Notes under the pieces: model-generated
What the model saw: the letters and a program-made list of their open reading frames with translations, nothing else
Database searches by the model: none
Told to the model about the DNA's origin: nothing
Shown: one piece after another, positions 35,330-43,630 of the stretch
How positions within the stretch are numbered: position 1 is the stretch's first letter
Layout of the letters: each line of letters starts with the position of its first letter
Source: Sphingomonas qomolangmaensis
GTDB lineage: Bacteria; Pseudomonadota; Alphaproteobacteria; Sphingomonadales; Sphingomonadaceae
Length of the DNA stretch: 64,000 nucleotides
Assembly (NCBI RefSeq): GCF_024496245.1
Contig: NZ_CP101740.1
Span: 2,727,501 to 2,791,500, forward strand
Reading direction: 5' to 3'
Position numbers and translations under genes: made by a program

Positions 35330-35374
35330 GGCGCGCGATGTACTGGGGGAAGCGCTGCGAGGGAAGCACCTTCC

Positions 35375-35497
35375 CCCCTCCCTTTCAGGGAGGGGTCGGG
35401 GGTGGGTAGGGGCCTGGCGATACGCCGCCGGCACCGCGTGGCCCGACCGTATCGCGAGCACTCGACCCACCCCCAGCCCCTCCCTTTCAGGGAGGGG
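35375..35497. repeat. CCCCTCCC element with inverted ends
   Basis: Both ends are the CCCCTCCCTTTCAGGGAGGG palindrome, with GGGGGTGGGT inside the left and GAGCACTCGACCCACCCC inside the right. It lies between the second-strand genes aguA and the M28 peptidase and shares its arms with 6234-6283 and 59556-59679. Confidence 0.87.
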
Positions 35498-35503
35498 AGC
35501 TAG

Positions 35504-37129
35504 TTACTCCCCCGCCCGGCTCTTGTCGCGGATCGCGCGGAATTCGTCGCCCGCTACCCAGTTGGGCCAGGCATCGCTCGTCGCCAGCGCGCGGCCGACG
35601 GCGTAATAGAGGTCGAGGTCGCGCTGGACCCCGTCCCAGCGCCACTTGGGATCGAACTCGTCCTGCGGCCCGTGATAGGCGTTCTTCTCATACGCAGCGG
35701 CATAGGCTTCGCCCGCCGCGACGCCGCCTTCGACCAGGTCGTTGCCGCCATCGACATACAGCATCGGCACGCCGTGCTTGGCGAGGCTGAAATGGTCCGA
35801 GCGGTAATAATAGCCCTTCTCCGGCGTCGGCTCGGGGCTGGCGACGCGGCCCTGCGATGCCAGCGCGCGGGCGAGATAGCCGTCGAGTTCGGACTTACCC
35901 GCGCCGACCACCGTCACGTTCTTCGCTGGGCCAGCCATCTGCAGCGCGTCCATGTTGACCCCGCCGACGGTCTTGGCGTGCGGATAGACCGGGTTGTCGC
36001 CATAATAAGCGCTGCCGAGCAGCCCCGATTCCTCGGCGGTGACCGCCAGGAACACCTGGCTGCGCGGCGTCGCGCCTGCCGCGGCATTGGCCTTGGCGAG
36101 CGCGACCAGCGCGGCGGTGCCCGTCGCATTGTCGATCGCGCCGTTGCAGATGTCGTCGCCATCGGGCGCCGCCTCGCAGCGGCCGAGATGGTCCCAATGG
36201 CCGGTATAGAGCACGACCTCGTCGGGCTTGGCGGTGCCCGGCAGGATGCCGATCACGTTCTTCGAGGCATGTTTGCGTACCTGGTTGTCGAAGCTGACCG
36301 ACGCCTTCACGCCGGTGAGCGGCACCGGCTTGAACCCCTTGCGCGCGGCGGCGGCGGCGAGCTGGTCGAAATCCTTGCCCGCGCCAGCGAACAGCGCCTT
36401 GGCGTGGTCGAGCTGGATCCAGCCGATCGCCTTGCTCTCGCTCGCGCCGCCATCGGCGCTGTCGGCCAATTGCTGCGCCCCCGTCCAGCTCGACTGGACG
36501 ACGTTCCAGCCATAGGCGGCGGGCGCGGTCTGGTGGACGATGATCGCGGCGGCGGCACCCTGGCGCGCGGCTTCCTCATATTTGTAGGTCCAGCGGCCAT
36601 AATAGGTCATCGCGCGGCCGCCGAAAGCGCCGGTCGTGTCCTCGCTCGCCCAATCGGGATCGTTGATCAGGATGACGACGGTCTTCCCCTTCACGTCGAC
36701 CCCGGCATAGTCGTTCCACCCGCGTTCGGGCGCGTTGACGCCATAGCCGACGAAGACGACGTCCGAATCCTTGAGGTCGATCCGCGGGGTGACCTGGTAG
36801 GTGCCGACCACCATCTGCGGGCCATAGGCGAGGCTCAGCGGCGCCTTGCCGCCGGTGAAGCGAAGCGGCGAGACGTTGCGCGCGGTGATCTCGACCAGCG
36901 GGACGTCCTGGAACCAGCTGCCGTCATTGCCGGGCTTTAGCCCCGCTGCCTGGAATTGCGCGACAAGGTAGGCGAGCGTCTTTTCCTCGCCCGCGGTGCC
37001 CGGCGCGCGGCCTTCATATTCGTCCGAGGACAGCGTCTTTACCGCATCGCGGAAGGTGTCGATCGGCACCGTCTGCGCCCCGGCGGCGGTCGAGGCGAGG
37101 AGGAGGCAGGCGAAAGGAAGAATACGCAT
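35504..37129 (-). CDS. Secreted M28 family aminopeptidase (first copy)
   Basis: A 541-residue exported zinc peptidase. The signal peptide covers 1-19 (MRILPFACLLLASTAAGAQ). A PA-domain insert lies at about 110-250. Zinc ligands and catalytic acids are visible as H311/D313 (GHWDHLG), D333 (AIDNATG), E366-E367 (AEESGLLGS), D394 (VNMDAL) and a late His in YRSDHFSLAKHGVP. It resembles the second copy at 54555-56159 in layout and in the EGRAPGTAGEEK-type start, so the two are paralogues. Likely cleaves N-terminal residues from peptides in the periplasm. Confidence 0.9.
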   Translation of the reverse strand: MRILPFACLLLASTAAGAQTVPIDTFRDAVKTLSSDEYEGRAPGTAGEEKTLAYLVAQFQAAGLKPGNDGSWFQDVPLVEITARNVSPLRFTGGKAPLSLAYGPQMVVGTYQVTPRIDLKDSDVVFVGYGVNAPERGWNDYAGVDVKGKTVVILINDPDWASEDTTGAFGGRAMTYYGRWTYKYEEAARQGAAAAIIVHQTAPAAYGWNVVQSSWTGAQQLADSADGGASESKAIGWIQLDHAKALFAGAGKDFDQLAAAAARKGFKPVPLTGVKASVSFDNQVRKHASKNVIGILPGTAKPDEVVLYTGHWDHLGRCEAAPDGDDICNGAIDNATGTAALVALAKANAAAGATPRSQVFLAVTAEESGLLGSAYYGDNPVYPHAKTVGGVNMDALQMAGPAKNVTVVGAGKSELDGYLARALASQGRVASPEPTPEKGYYYRSDHFSLAKHGVPMLYVDGGNDLVEGGVAAGEAYAAAYEKNAYHGPQDEFDPKWRWDGVQRDLDLYYAVGRALATSDAWPNWVAGDEFRAIRDKSRAGE

Positions 37130-37198
37130 CGGATACTCCGGTAGGGAGGGATGTGCGCGATGGTAGCCGCAGCGGGGGGCTTGTCCACCTATCCACTT

Positions 37199-37300
37199 CG
37201 TCATGCCGGGCTTGACCCGGCATCCGGAGCAGCCGGTGCCACCGGCAGTTGGTTTGCGGCGCGCGCCTTGCATGGACCCCGGGTCGAGCCCGGGGTGACG
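37199..37300. repeat. GTCAC-type inverted-repeat element
   Basis: Left arm CGTCATGCCGGGCTTGACCC, right arm GGGTCGAGCCCGGGGTGACG, enclosing about 55 bp. The two arms are similar but not identical. Confidence 0.78.
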
Positions 37301-37317
37301 GGGGGGGTGGGCGCACG

Positions 37318-37351
37318 AAAAAGGGCGGCACCTTGCGGTACCGCCCTTTTT
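37318..37351. terminator. Bidirectional intrinsic terminator downstream of rpsD
   Basis: An 11-bp stem (AAAAAGGGCGG with CCGCCCTTTTT) enclosing a 12-base loop that can itself pair. The A/T tracts at both ends give a T-run on either strand; on the minus strand it ends the rpsD transcript. Confidence 0.83.
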
Positions 37352-37456
37352 CCTGAAACTGCGTCGCGGCAAAGCCGCGCCGTCGGTCGGTGCCTTGGCA
37401 CCGCCGGCCGCTCGCGCTGAGGTGGTGCCGGATTTAGCTGTGCTAAATCCCGTGCA

Positions 37457-38071
37457 TCAGCGCGAGTAGAATTCGACCACCAGATTCGGTTCCATCTTCA
37501 CTGGATACGGTACCTCGTCGAGCGTCGGCACGCGGGTGAAGGTCACCTTGGCGTTGCCGTCGGGCGCGATGTAATCGGGGATGTCGCGCTCGGCGAGCGT
37601 CTGCGCTTCCATGATCAGCGCCATCTGCTGCGCCTTGCTGCCAAGCGTAATTTCGTCGCCCGGCTTGATCCGGCGCGAGGCGATGTTGCACTTCACGCCG
37701 TTCACGCGGATGTGGCCATGGTTCACGATCTGGCGCGCCGAGAAGATCGTCGGGGCGAACTTGGCGCGATACACCACCATGTCGAGCCGCTGCTCGAGCA
37801 GGCCGATCAGCTTCTGGCTGGTATCGCCCTTCAGGCGTGCCGCCTCGACATAGGTCGAGTGGAATTGCTTCTCGGTGACTTCGCCGTAATAGCCCTTGAG
37901 CTTCTGCTTGGCGCGCAGCTGGATGCCGAAGTCCGACACCTTGCCCTTGCGGCGCTGGCCGTGCTGGCCGGGGCCATATTCGCGCTTGTTGACGGGCGAT
38001 TTGGGACGACCCCAAATATTCTCGCCCATCCGCCGATCGAGCTTGTACTTGGCGCTGTTGCGCTTCGACAT
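37457..38071 (-). CDS. rpsD: 30S ribosomal protein S4
   Basis: Primary 16S rRNA-binding protein of the small subunit, and assembly initiator. A 204-residue protein: [21 protein letters not shown] start, [24 protein letters not shown], and the S4 domain with [30 protein letters not shown]. It lacks the zinc-binding Cys motif of some S4 forms, as usual in alphaproteobacteria. AAGGA is 7 bp before the ATG. Stands alone with its own terminator. Confidence 0.97.
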   Translation of the reverse strand: MSKRNSAKYKLDRRMGENIWGRPKSPVNKREYGPGQHGQRRKGKVSDFGIQLRAKQKLKGYYGEVTEKQFHSTYVEAARLKGDTSQKLIGLLEQRLDMVVYRAKFAPTIFSARQIVNHGHIRVNGVKCNIASRRIKPGDEITLGSKAQQMALIMEAQTLAERDIPDYIAPDGNAKVTFTRVPTLDEVPYPVKMEPNLVVEFYSR

Positions 38072-38289
38072 AATAAGTCCTTCTTGCAATGGCGTATGAC
38101 CGCACGGCCGAATGCCATGCGATCCCGGTCGTCGCGCTGCTGGGATCGGCCTGACCATGAAGTCATTGGGATCGGCAGGACCACCGCTTCACCGGGGTGC
38201 GGGGTCGATTGCGAAGCGCCGGCGGTTAGCCGCGAGGGCGCCGCGAGTCAAGCTGGACAGGTTGCGCTGCCTGCGCGAAAGCGGCGGCC

Positions 38290-38622
38290 ATGGCAGATAT
38301 TCTTCCCCCCGCCGACTGCACCAGCATGGCCCAGGTGCGCGCCGGCGTCGACGCGCTCGACGCGCAACTGGTCGCGCTGCTCGCCACGCGCTTCGGCTAC
38401 ATGGACGCCGCCGCGCGTATCAAGCCCGAGCGCGGCCAGGTCCGCGACGAAGCGCGCAAGGCGCAGGTGATCGCCAATGCGCAAGCGCATGCGCGCGCCG
38501 CCGGGGTGCCCGAGGCGGTGGTCGGCGATCTGTGGGAGCGGCTGGTCGAAGCCTCGATCGCCTATGAGCTCGAGGCATTCGACGCCAACCTTAGCGCTTC
38601 TGCGGCTTCGCCAGCGCGGTAA
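38290..38622 (+). CDS. Chorismate mutase, AroQ class
   Basis: Turns chorismate into prephenate for Phe/Tyr synthesis. A 110-residue all-helical protein with VRAGVDALDAQLVALLATRFGYMDAAARIKPE in the first helix and AYELEAFDANL at the end of the third, the compact monofunctional form. The end overlaps the convergent TrmJ fusion gene by 32 bp, so its last 10 residues (SASAASPAR) are shared DNA. Confidence 0.88.
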   Translation: MADILPPADCTSMAQVRAGVDALDAQLVALLATRFGYMDAAARIKPERGQVRDEARKAQVIANAQAHARAAGVPEAVVGDLWERLVEASIAYELEAFDANLSASAASPAR

Positions 38623-39673
38623 GCATCCCGCGCACCGTCCGCACTTCCTGCGCGCTCCAATTGGGCTTTGTGAGCAGCGTGCGCATCATCCGCTTGGTCA
38701 CCGGGGTGCGATCGGGCGGGAAGAAATAGCCCGCTTCCTCGAGCATCGTGTCCCATTGGCCGATCATCCCGTCGAGATCGGCCTGCAACGCGGGCGGATC
38801 GGGCTCGACGCGCGAGGGCTGCGCCAGCGCGACATGCTTCGACCACTCGTAAGCGACCACCATCACCGCCTGCGCCAGGTTGAGCGAGGCGAATTCGGGG
38901 TTGATCGGCACGGTGATGATCGTCCGAGCGATCGCGACGTCATCGCTGTCGAGGCCTGAGCGTTCGGGGCCGAAGAGTATCGCCGCGCGCGAGGAATCGC
39001 CATGGATCGCCACCGCCGCCTGCTCGGGGCTCATCACCGGCTTGACGACCCCGCGTCGCCGCACCGTGGTGGCGAAGACATGCGCGCAATCGGCGACCGC
39101 ATCGGCGACGCTGTTATAGACCGTCGCGTCGGCGAGCACGCGATCGGCACCGCTGGCGGCCGGGCCGGCGCTGGGATTGGGCCAGCCGTCGCGCGGCGCG
39201 ACCAGCCGCAGCTCGGTAAGCCCGAAATTGAGCATCGCGCGCGCCGCCTTGCCGATGTTCTCGCCGAGCTGCGGGCGGACGAGGACGAGGACGGGGGGCG
39301 GGGCAGGGGCAGGGGCGGGGGCGGGTTCAGCCTCCCGCGCCTCCTCTTCTCCGTTCGTCCTGAGTAGGGGCTGAGCTTGTCGAAGACCCGTATCGAAGGA
39401 CTTCCTCGCGAGCGCCTGCACCGCCTGCCAATCGCCGCGGATCAACGCCTCCTTCTTCGGCCGACCCCAGCCCTTGAGCTGCAACTCGACTTGCAACGCC
39501 TCGGCGCGCGAAGGGAAATCGGCCGACCACAGGAACGCCACCGGCAGCCGGGTCTGGGTGTAGCCGGGGATCTCGCCCGCCTGATGCTGCGCGATCCGCC
39601 GTTCAAGGTTATCGGTGTGGCCGACATAATAATGCCCGTCGGAGCAGCGCAGGATATAGGTGTGGAATGCCAC
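38591..39673 (-). CDS. GIY-YIG domain fused to TrmJ-like tRNA/rRNA methyltransferase
   Basis: A single open frame of 360 residues. Residues 1-90 are a GIY-YIG nuclease-like domain (HTYILRCSDGHYYVGHTDNLERR, E63). Residues about 92-108 (SFDTGLRQAQPLLRTNG) are encoded by a dispersed repeat at 39352-39400, followed by a Glu/Ala/Pro stretch to 127. From 128 on it is a SPOUT 2'-O-methyltransferase of the TrmJ/TrmH type (VLVRPQLGENIGKAARAMLN, ILFGPERSGLD, INPEFASLNLAQAV). No ATG, GTG or TTG occurs in frame between the repeat and the SPOUT core, so the two appear to be one product. GTG 39673 follows GAAGGA; ATG 39745 is the alternative. Confidence 0.78.
   Translation of the reverse strand: MAFHTYILRCSDGHYYVGHTDNLERRIAQHQAGEIPGYTQTRLPVAFLWSADFPSRAEALQVELQLKGWGRPKKEALIRGDWQAVQALARKSFDTGLRQAQPLLRTNGEEEAREAEPAPAPAPAPPPVLVLVRPQLGENIGKAARAMLNFGLTELRLVAPRDGWPNPSAGPAASGADRVLADATVYNSVADAVADCAHVFATTVRRRGVVKPVMSPEQAAVAIHGDSSRAAILFGPERSGLDSDDVAIARTIITVPINPEFASLNLAQAVMVVAYEWSKHVALAQPSRVEPDPPALQADLDGMIGQWDTMLEEAGYFFPPDRTPVTKRMMRTLLTKPNWSAQEVRTVRGMLTALAKPQKR
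39352..39400. repeat. CGTTCGTCCTGAG-type repeat inside the GIY-YIG/TrmJ gene
   Basis: A partial copy (CGTTCGTCCTGAGTAGGGGC, then CTTGTCGAAGACCCGTATCG) of the 119-bp elements at 39755 and 54425. It encodes the junction of the two domains. Confidence 0.85.
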
Positions 39674-39754
39674 TCGCGGTCCTTCGATGCGCGGATTGGG
39701 TGGGGTGCTAATTCGGGAAGCGCGGGGTGGAAAGCATGAATGCAACCATATTCC

Positions 39755-39873
39755 CGTTCGTCCTGAGTAGGGGCTGAGCGCAGGTGAAGGCCCGTATCGA
39801 AGGACATCGCCCCAAGCGGGCGGGCGCTTCGATACGCCGCTTCGACAAGCTCAGCGGCTACTCAGCACGAACG
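39755..39873. repeat. 119-bp CGTTCGTCCTGAG-type inverted-repeat element
   Basis: Ends CGTTCGTCCTGAGTAG and CTACTCAGCACGAACG are inverted; the inner arms GTATCGAAGG and CTTCGATACGCC also pair. Nearly the same length and text as 54425-54543. It separates the methyltransferase gene from nrdR. Confidence 0.88.
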
Positions 39874-39883
39874 GAATCAGGCA

Positions 39884-40345
39884 TCACCCGCGCGCAACCT
39901 CGGTCACGCTGCCGGCGAATTCCTCGAAATCGCGTGCCTCGCGGAAATCCTTATACACGCTCGCGAAGCGGATATACGCCACCGAATCGAGGCCCTTGAG
40001 CCCCTCCATCACCATCTCGCCGATCCGCCGCGTCCCCACCTCGGTCTCGCCCGAGGTTTCGAGCTGGCGCTGGATGCCCGATACCAGCTGCTCGATCTGC
40101 GGCGCGGCGATCGGGCGTTTGCGGCAGGCGATCGAGACCGAGCGGATCAGCTTCTCGCGGTCGAAGGGTTCGCGGCGGTCCTCGCTTTTCAGCACCGTCA
40201 GCTCGCGCAGCTGGATCCGCTCGAAGGTCGTGAAGCGCGCGCCGCAGGCCGAGCATTGCCGACGACGGCGGATCGCGCCGCCGTCCTCGCTCGGGCGGCT
40301 GTCCTTTACCTGGCTGTCTTCATGGGCGCAGAAAGGACAGCGCAT
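39884..40345 (-). CDS. nrdR: Transcriptional repressor of ribonucleotide reductase genes
   Basis: A 153-residue repressor that senses ATP/dATP. The N-terminal zinc ribbon has C3, C6, C31 and C34 ([22 protein letters not shown], then [20 protein letters not shown]); the ATP-cone follows ([20 protein letters not shown]). The length is standard. It begins one base before the stop of the small glycine-rich gene, so glyA, the small gene and nrdR form a likely operon. Confidence 0.96.
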   Translation of the reverse strand: MRCPFCAHEDSQVKDSRPSEDGGAIRRRRQCSACGARFTTFERIQLRELTVLKSEDRREPFDREKLIRSVSIACRKRPIAAPQIEQLVSGIQRQLETSGETEVGTRRIGEMVMEGLKGLDSVAYIRFASVYKDFREARDFEEFAGSVTEVARG

Positions 40346-40510
40346 TCAGACCCGCTTCTTGCCTTTGTAATAGGCGTAGCCCGCGCCGGCGGCAGCGCCG
40401 ATGATCGGGCCGATGAACGGCACCGGGATCGCGATGACCGCGCCCAAAGCGCCCCATTTCGCCATGCTCTTGCCGAGCGTCTTGTCGATGCCGGTGTCGT
40501 TCTGGTTCAT
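40346..40510 (-). CDS. Small glycine-zipper membrane peptide between glyA and nrdR
   Basis: A 54-residue protein with one long hydrophobic stretch (GALGAVIAIPVPFIGPIIGAA, then AGAGYAYYKGKKRV), small-residue spacing like a glycine zipper, and a basic C-terminus. GGAG lies 8 bp before the ATG. It is 2 bp after the glyA stop and directly before nrdR. No domain recognised and no function can be assigned. Confidence 0.65.
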   Translation of the reverse strand: MNQNDTGIDKTLGKSMAKWGALGAVIAIPVPFIGPIIGAAAGAGYAYYKGKKRV

Positions 40511-40512
40511 GT

Positions 40513-41826
40513 TCAAAGCTCCGGGTAGATCGGGAAGCGCTCGCACAATGCGCGCACACGAAGCCGAACGTCGGCCTCGACCGAAGGGTCCCCATGTTCG
40601 CCGTTCGCCGCCAGCGCGTCGAGCACGTCGGCGATCATGTTGCCGATCTCGCGGAACTCGGCGGTGCCAAAGCCGCGCGTGGTGCCCGCGGGGCTGCCGA
40701 CGCGGATGCCGCTGGTCTTCATCGGCGGCAGCGGATCGAAGGGCACGCCGTTCTTGTTGCAGGTAATCGCCGACCGCTCGAGCGCCTCGTCGGCGTCCTT
40801 GCCTGTCACCTTGAGCGGGGTGAGGTCGACCAGCGCGAGATGCGTGTCGGTGCCGCCCGAGACGAGGTCCGATCCGCGCTCCTTGAGCGTCGCCGCGAGC
40901 ACCTTGGCGTTCTCGACCACCGCGGCGATGTAGCTCTTATATTCGGGGCGAAGCGCCTCGCCGAACGCCACTGCCTTGGCGGCGATCACGTGCATCAGCG
41001 GACCGCCCTGGAGCCCCGGGAACACCGCCGAGTTGAACTTCTTGGCCAGCGCCTCGTCGTTGCTCATGATCATGCCGCCGCGCGGCCCGCGCAGCGTCTT
41101 GTGCGTCGTCGTGGTGACGACATGCGCGTGGGCGAAGGGCGAGGGGTGGTGGCCCGCCGCGACGATGCCGGCGAAATGCGCCATGTCGACCATGAAATAC
41201 GCGCCGACTTCATCGGCGATCGCGCGGAACTTGGCGAAGTCGATCTGGCGCGGATAGGCCGAGCCGCCCGCGATGATCAGCTTGGGGCGATGCTCCTTGG
41301 CCAGCGCCTCGACCTGGTCGAAGTCGATCAGGTGATCGTCGCGGCGAACGCCGTACTGGATCGCGTTGAACCATTTGCCCGACTGCGCCGCCTTGGCGCC
41401 GTGCGTCAGATGGCCACCGGCGTCGAGGCTCATGCCCAGGATCGTGTCGCCGGGCTTGGTCAGCGCGAGCATCACCGCGCCATTGGCCTGCGCCCCCGAA
41501 TGCGGCTGGACGTTGGCGAAGCCGCAGCCGAACAGCGCCTTGGCGCGCTCGATCGCCAGCGTTTCGACCTCGTCCGACGGCGCACAGCCCTGGTAATAGC
41601 GCTTGCCGGGATAGCCCTCGGCATATTTGTTGGTGAACACCGACCCCTGCGCCTCGAGCACCGCCTTGGAGACGATGTTCTCGCTCGCGATCAGCTCGAT
41701 CTGGTGGCGCTCGCGGTCGAGTTCGTGCGCGATCCCTGCGAAGATTTCGGGATCGCTCGATGCCAGCGCGCGAGTGAAGAAGCCGTCGGGCTGGACGTCG
41801 TGCAGGGTTTGCGGATTGGTGCTCAT
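40513..41826 (-). CDS. glyA: Serine hydroxymethyltransferase
   Basis: PLP enzyme that interconverts serine and glycine and loads one-carbon units onto tetrahydrofolate. It is 437 residues. PLP lysine K243 is in [15 protein letters not shown]; other motifs are [34 protein letters not shown] and the [17 protein letters not shown] end block. ATG 41826 matches the family; the frame upstream is a run of Arg codons. First in the glyA-small-nrdR unit, linking one-carbon supply to dNTP control. Confidence 0.96.
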   Translation of the reverse strand: MSTNPQTLHDVQPDGFFTRALASSDPEIFAGIAHELDRERHQIELIASENIVSKAVLEAQGSVFTNKYAEGYPGKRYYQGCAPSDEVETLAIERAKALFGCGFANVQPHSGAQANGAVMLALTKPGDTILGMSLDAGGHLTHGAKAAQSGKWFNAIQYGVRRDDHLIDFDQVEALAKEHRPKLIIAGGSAYPRQIDFAKFRAIADEVGAYFMVDMAHFAGIVAAGHHPSPFAHAHVVTTTTHKTLRGPRGGMIMSNDEALAKKFNSAVFPGLQGGPLMHVIAAKAVAFGEALRPEYKSYIAAVVENAKVLAATLKERGSDLVSGGTDTHLALVDLTPLKVTGKDADEALERSAITCNKNGVPFDPLPPMKTSGIRVGSPAGTTRGFGTAEFREIGNMIADVLDALAANGEHGDPSVEADVRLRVRALCERFPIYPEL

Positions 41827-41929
41827 GCGGCGGTACCTTTCGGATGGGCGCCCGCATCTGGAGCGGCGCACCGGTCGACCGTGTCCTTAGATGCTGGCGA
41901 AGCCGAACGCCACCCACCATTAAGGGCAT

Positions 41930-42397
41930 ATGCAACCGTCTGCGCCCCGCTTCGCCGCCATCCCCGCCAACGCCCGGTTGCTCGGTTTCGCCGGGCTGCT
42001 GCCGCAAGTCGCCGCGCTCGGTGCGATCCTGTCGGGCGAGCCCGAATGGGCGTTTTCGGCGCAGGCGCTGGCGTTCGCCTATGCCGCGATCATCTTCAGC
42101 TTCCTGGGCGGCTTGTGGTGGGGGCTAGCCGCCGCTTCGCCCGTCGCGCGCGCGTGGGTGTTCGGGGTGAGCGTGCTCCCCTCGCTGGTAGCGCTGGCGA
42201 GCGCGATTCCCTGGGCGGTCGGGATGACGTGGCCCGCGCCGTCGCTGATGCTGCTGGGGCTGGGGATCATCGCGAGCCTGGCGGTCGATCGCCGGTTGGT
42301 GGCCGAGGGGGTGGCGCCGCCGTGGTGGATGACGCTGCGCGTGCCGCTGTCGCTGGGGCTGGGCGGGCTGACGCTGGCGATCGGGGTATTGAGCTAG
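41930..42397 (+). CDS. DUF3429 family membrane protein
   Basis: A 155-residue protein with four hydrophobic segments (for example LLGFAGLLPQVAALGAIL and AYAAIIFSFLGGLWWGLA). The FLGGLWWG motif is typical of DUF3429, function unknown. Divergent from glyA, with about 100 bp between, and followed by a short inverted repeat. Confidence 0.8.
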   Translation: MQPSAPRFAAIPANARLLGFAGLLPQVAALGAILSGEPEWAFSAQALAFAYAAIIFSFLGGLWWGLAAASPVARAWVFGVSVLPSLVALASAIPWAVGMTWPAPSLMLLGLGIIASLAVDRRLVAEGVAPPWWMTLRVPLSLGLGGLTLAIGVLS

Positions 42398-42410
42398 GCT
42401 TTTCCCCAAC

Positions 42411-42505
42411 CGTTCGGGCTGAGCTTGTCGAAGCCTCGGCCCGCACTTTCTACGTGCGCGACATTGGCGAGCTCGGGCCGCCCTTCGACAAGCTCAGGGC
42501 GAACG
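42411..42505. repeat. GAGCTTGTCGAAG-type inverted repeat
   Basis: Arms CGTTCGGGCTGAGCTTGTCG and CGACAAGCTCAGGGCGAACG are inverted and enclose about 48 bp, between the convergent DUF3429 and rpiB genes; it may end both transcripts. Confidence 0.85.
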
Positions 42506-42527
42506 GAAGAAACAATGGTCGGGCGGA

Positions 42528-42974
42528 TCAGTCTCCCAGCAGCGGCGCGCCCAGCTTGGCCACCCGCCGCGCATGGCGTTCGCCGCCGAACGGCGTCGCC
42601 AGGAACGCCCCGACGCAGGCCTTGGCCATCTCGACCCCCACCAGCCGCGCGCCGAGCGCGATCACGTTGGCGTCGTTATGTTCGCGCGCCAGCGCTGCTG
42701 ACAGCGGTTCGTTGACCAGGGCGGCGCGGCAGCCGGGGTGGCGGTTCACCGCGATCGAGATGCCGATCCCCGATCCGCACAAGGCAATGCCGACCGCGTC
42801 GCCGTCCGCCACCGCCTGCGCCAGCCGATAGCCATAATCGGGATAGTCGACGCTCGCGCGGTCATGCGGCCCCAGATCGTCGACCGCGTGGCCCTGCTCG
42901 CGCAGCCACGCTACCAGCGCCGCCTTCAATTCGATGGCAGCATGGTCCGAGGCAATGACGATGGGGCGTGGCAC
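42528..42974 (-). CDS. rpiB: Ribose-5-phosphate isomerase B
   Basis: Interconverts ribose-5-phosphate and ribulose-5-phosphate. A 148-residue LacAB/RpiB enzyme: IVIASDHAAIELKAAL start, catalytic Cys66 in ALCGSGIGISIAVNR, and REHNDANVIALGAR. The start is GTG. Monocistronic, divergent from the lipoprotein gene. Confidence 0.94.
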   Translation of the reverse strand: MPRPIVIASDHAAIELKAALVAWLREQGHAVDDLGPHDRASVDYPDYGYRLAQAVADGDAVGIALCGSGIGISIAVNRHPGCRAALVNEPLSAALAREHNDANVIALGARLVGVEMAKACVGAFLATPFGGERHARRVAKLGAPLLGD

Positions 42975-43060
42975 GGGCGGGTTCTCGCATCTGGACTGGA
43001 AGCCTTCGCGTATCTAGCTTCGACGGGCCTCGAGCGCCACCACCCGACAGGAGATATCGC

Positions 43061-43537
43061 ATGCGCCATGCCCCGATCGCCATCATCGCGTTGCTGACGC
43101 TGGCGGCCTGCGGCGGCGGCACCAGTGCGGTCGAGAACGAAGTGCTTGCGGCGGAGAATGCGGCGGGGCTCGATGGCGATATCGTCGAACTGCCCGGCGG
43201 CGAGGGCGATGGCAATGCGGCGCCCGCGGAGGAACCCTCGGCCGCGGCGATCGCCACCGCCGATGGCTGGGTCGGGCAATGGCGCGGGGTCGAGGGACTG
43301 AACCTCGACATCGCCAGGGACGACCTGCCCGGCCACTATCGGCTGACGATGCAATATACGCTCGACGACAGCGGCAGCTTCGACGGTACCGCGACCGACG
43401 ACGGCATCGCCTTCACCCGCCCCGACGGCCCGCAATTGCTGCGCGCCACCGACGGCGCCGCGACGGGCCTTAAATATCTCGACGGCAAGACCGACTGCCT
43501 GACGGTGAAGGACGCCGAGGGCTATTGCCGCGATTGA
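43061..43537 (+). CDS. Small periplasmic lipoprotein, unknown function
   Basis: A 158-residue protein with a lipoprotein signal: basic start MRHAPIAIIALLTLAAC, lipobox LAAC with Cys17. An acidic/Gly linker (20-65) leads to a beta-rich C-terminal domain (DGWVGQWRGVEGLNLDIAR, GHYRLTMQY) with two Cys near the end. AGGAG is 7 bp before the ATG. No named family recognised; ends 93 bp before btaA. Confidence 0.72.
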   Translation: MRHAPIAIIALLTLAACGGGTSAVENEVLAAENAAGLDGDIVELPGGEGDGNAAPAEEPSAAAIATADGWVGQWRGVEGLNLDIARDDLPGHYRLTMQYTLDDSGSFDGTATDDGIAFTRPDGPQLLRATDGAATGLKYLDGKTDCLTVKDAEGYCRD

Positions 43538-43550
43538 TGCGGCGAGGGAG

Positions 43551-43569
43551 TTGACATCGAAGCGTCACA
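43551..43569 (+). promoter_or_regulatory. Candidate PhoB (Pho) box upstream of btaA
   Basis: The text TTGACATCGAAGCGTCACA carries two half-sites (TTGACAT and GCGTCAC) with the 11-bp period of a Pho box and matches the invariant bases of the usual CTGTCAT/CTGTCAC repeat at most positions. It ends 61 bp before the btaA ATG. Fits the phosphate-starvation control known for betaine lipid synthesis elsewhere; a pattern match only. Confidence 0.45.
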
Positions 43570-43630
43570 CAGCGCCAGTATCGGCGGCGGATGCGCGAAC
43601 CCGTTCGCGCGCTTCCTTGAAGGATAGCCC

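Larger units (their letters stand above)
37130..37456. other. Intergenic region holding a repeat and the rpsD terminator
   Basis: No coding signal in these 327 bp. Contents: GTCATGCC/GTCACCCC-type repeat 37199-37300, terminator 37318-37351, and a palindrome GGATTTAGC/GCTAAATCC (37429-37449) just after the rpsD stop. Confidence 0.7.

Noticed and set aside
41827..41929. Glycine riboswitch upstream of glyA
   Set aside because: The space to the divergent gene is only about 100 bp and shows no tandem aptamer pattern.
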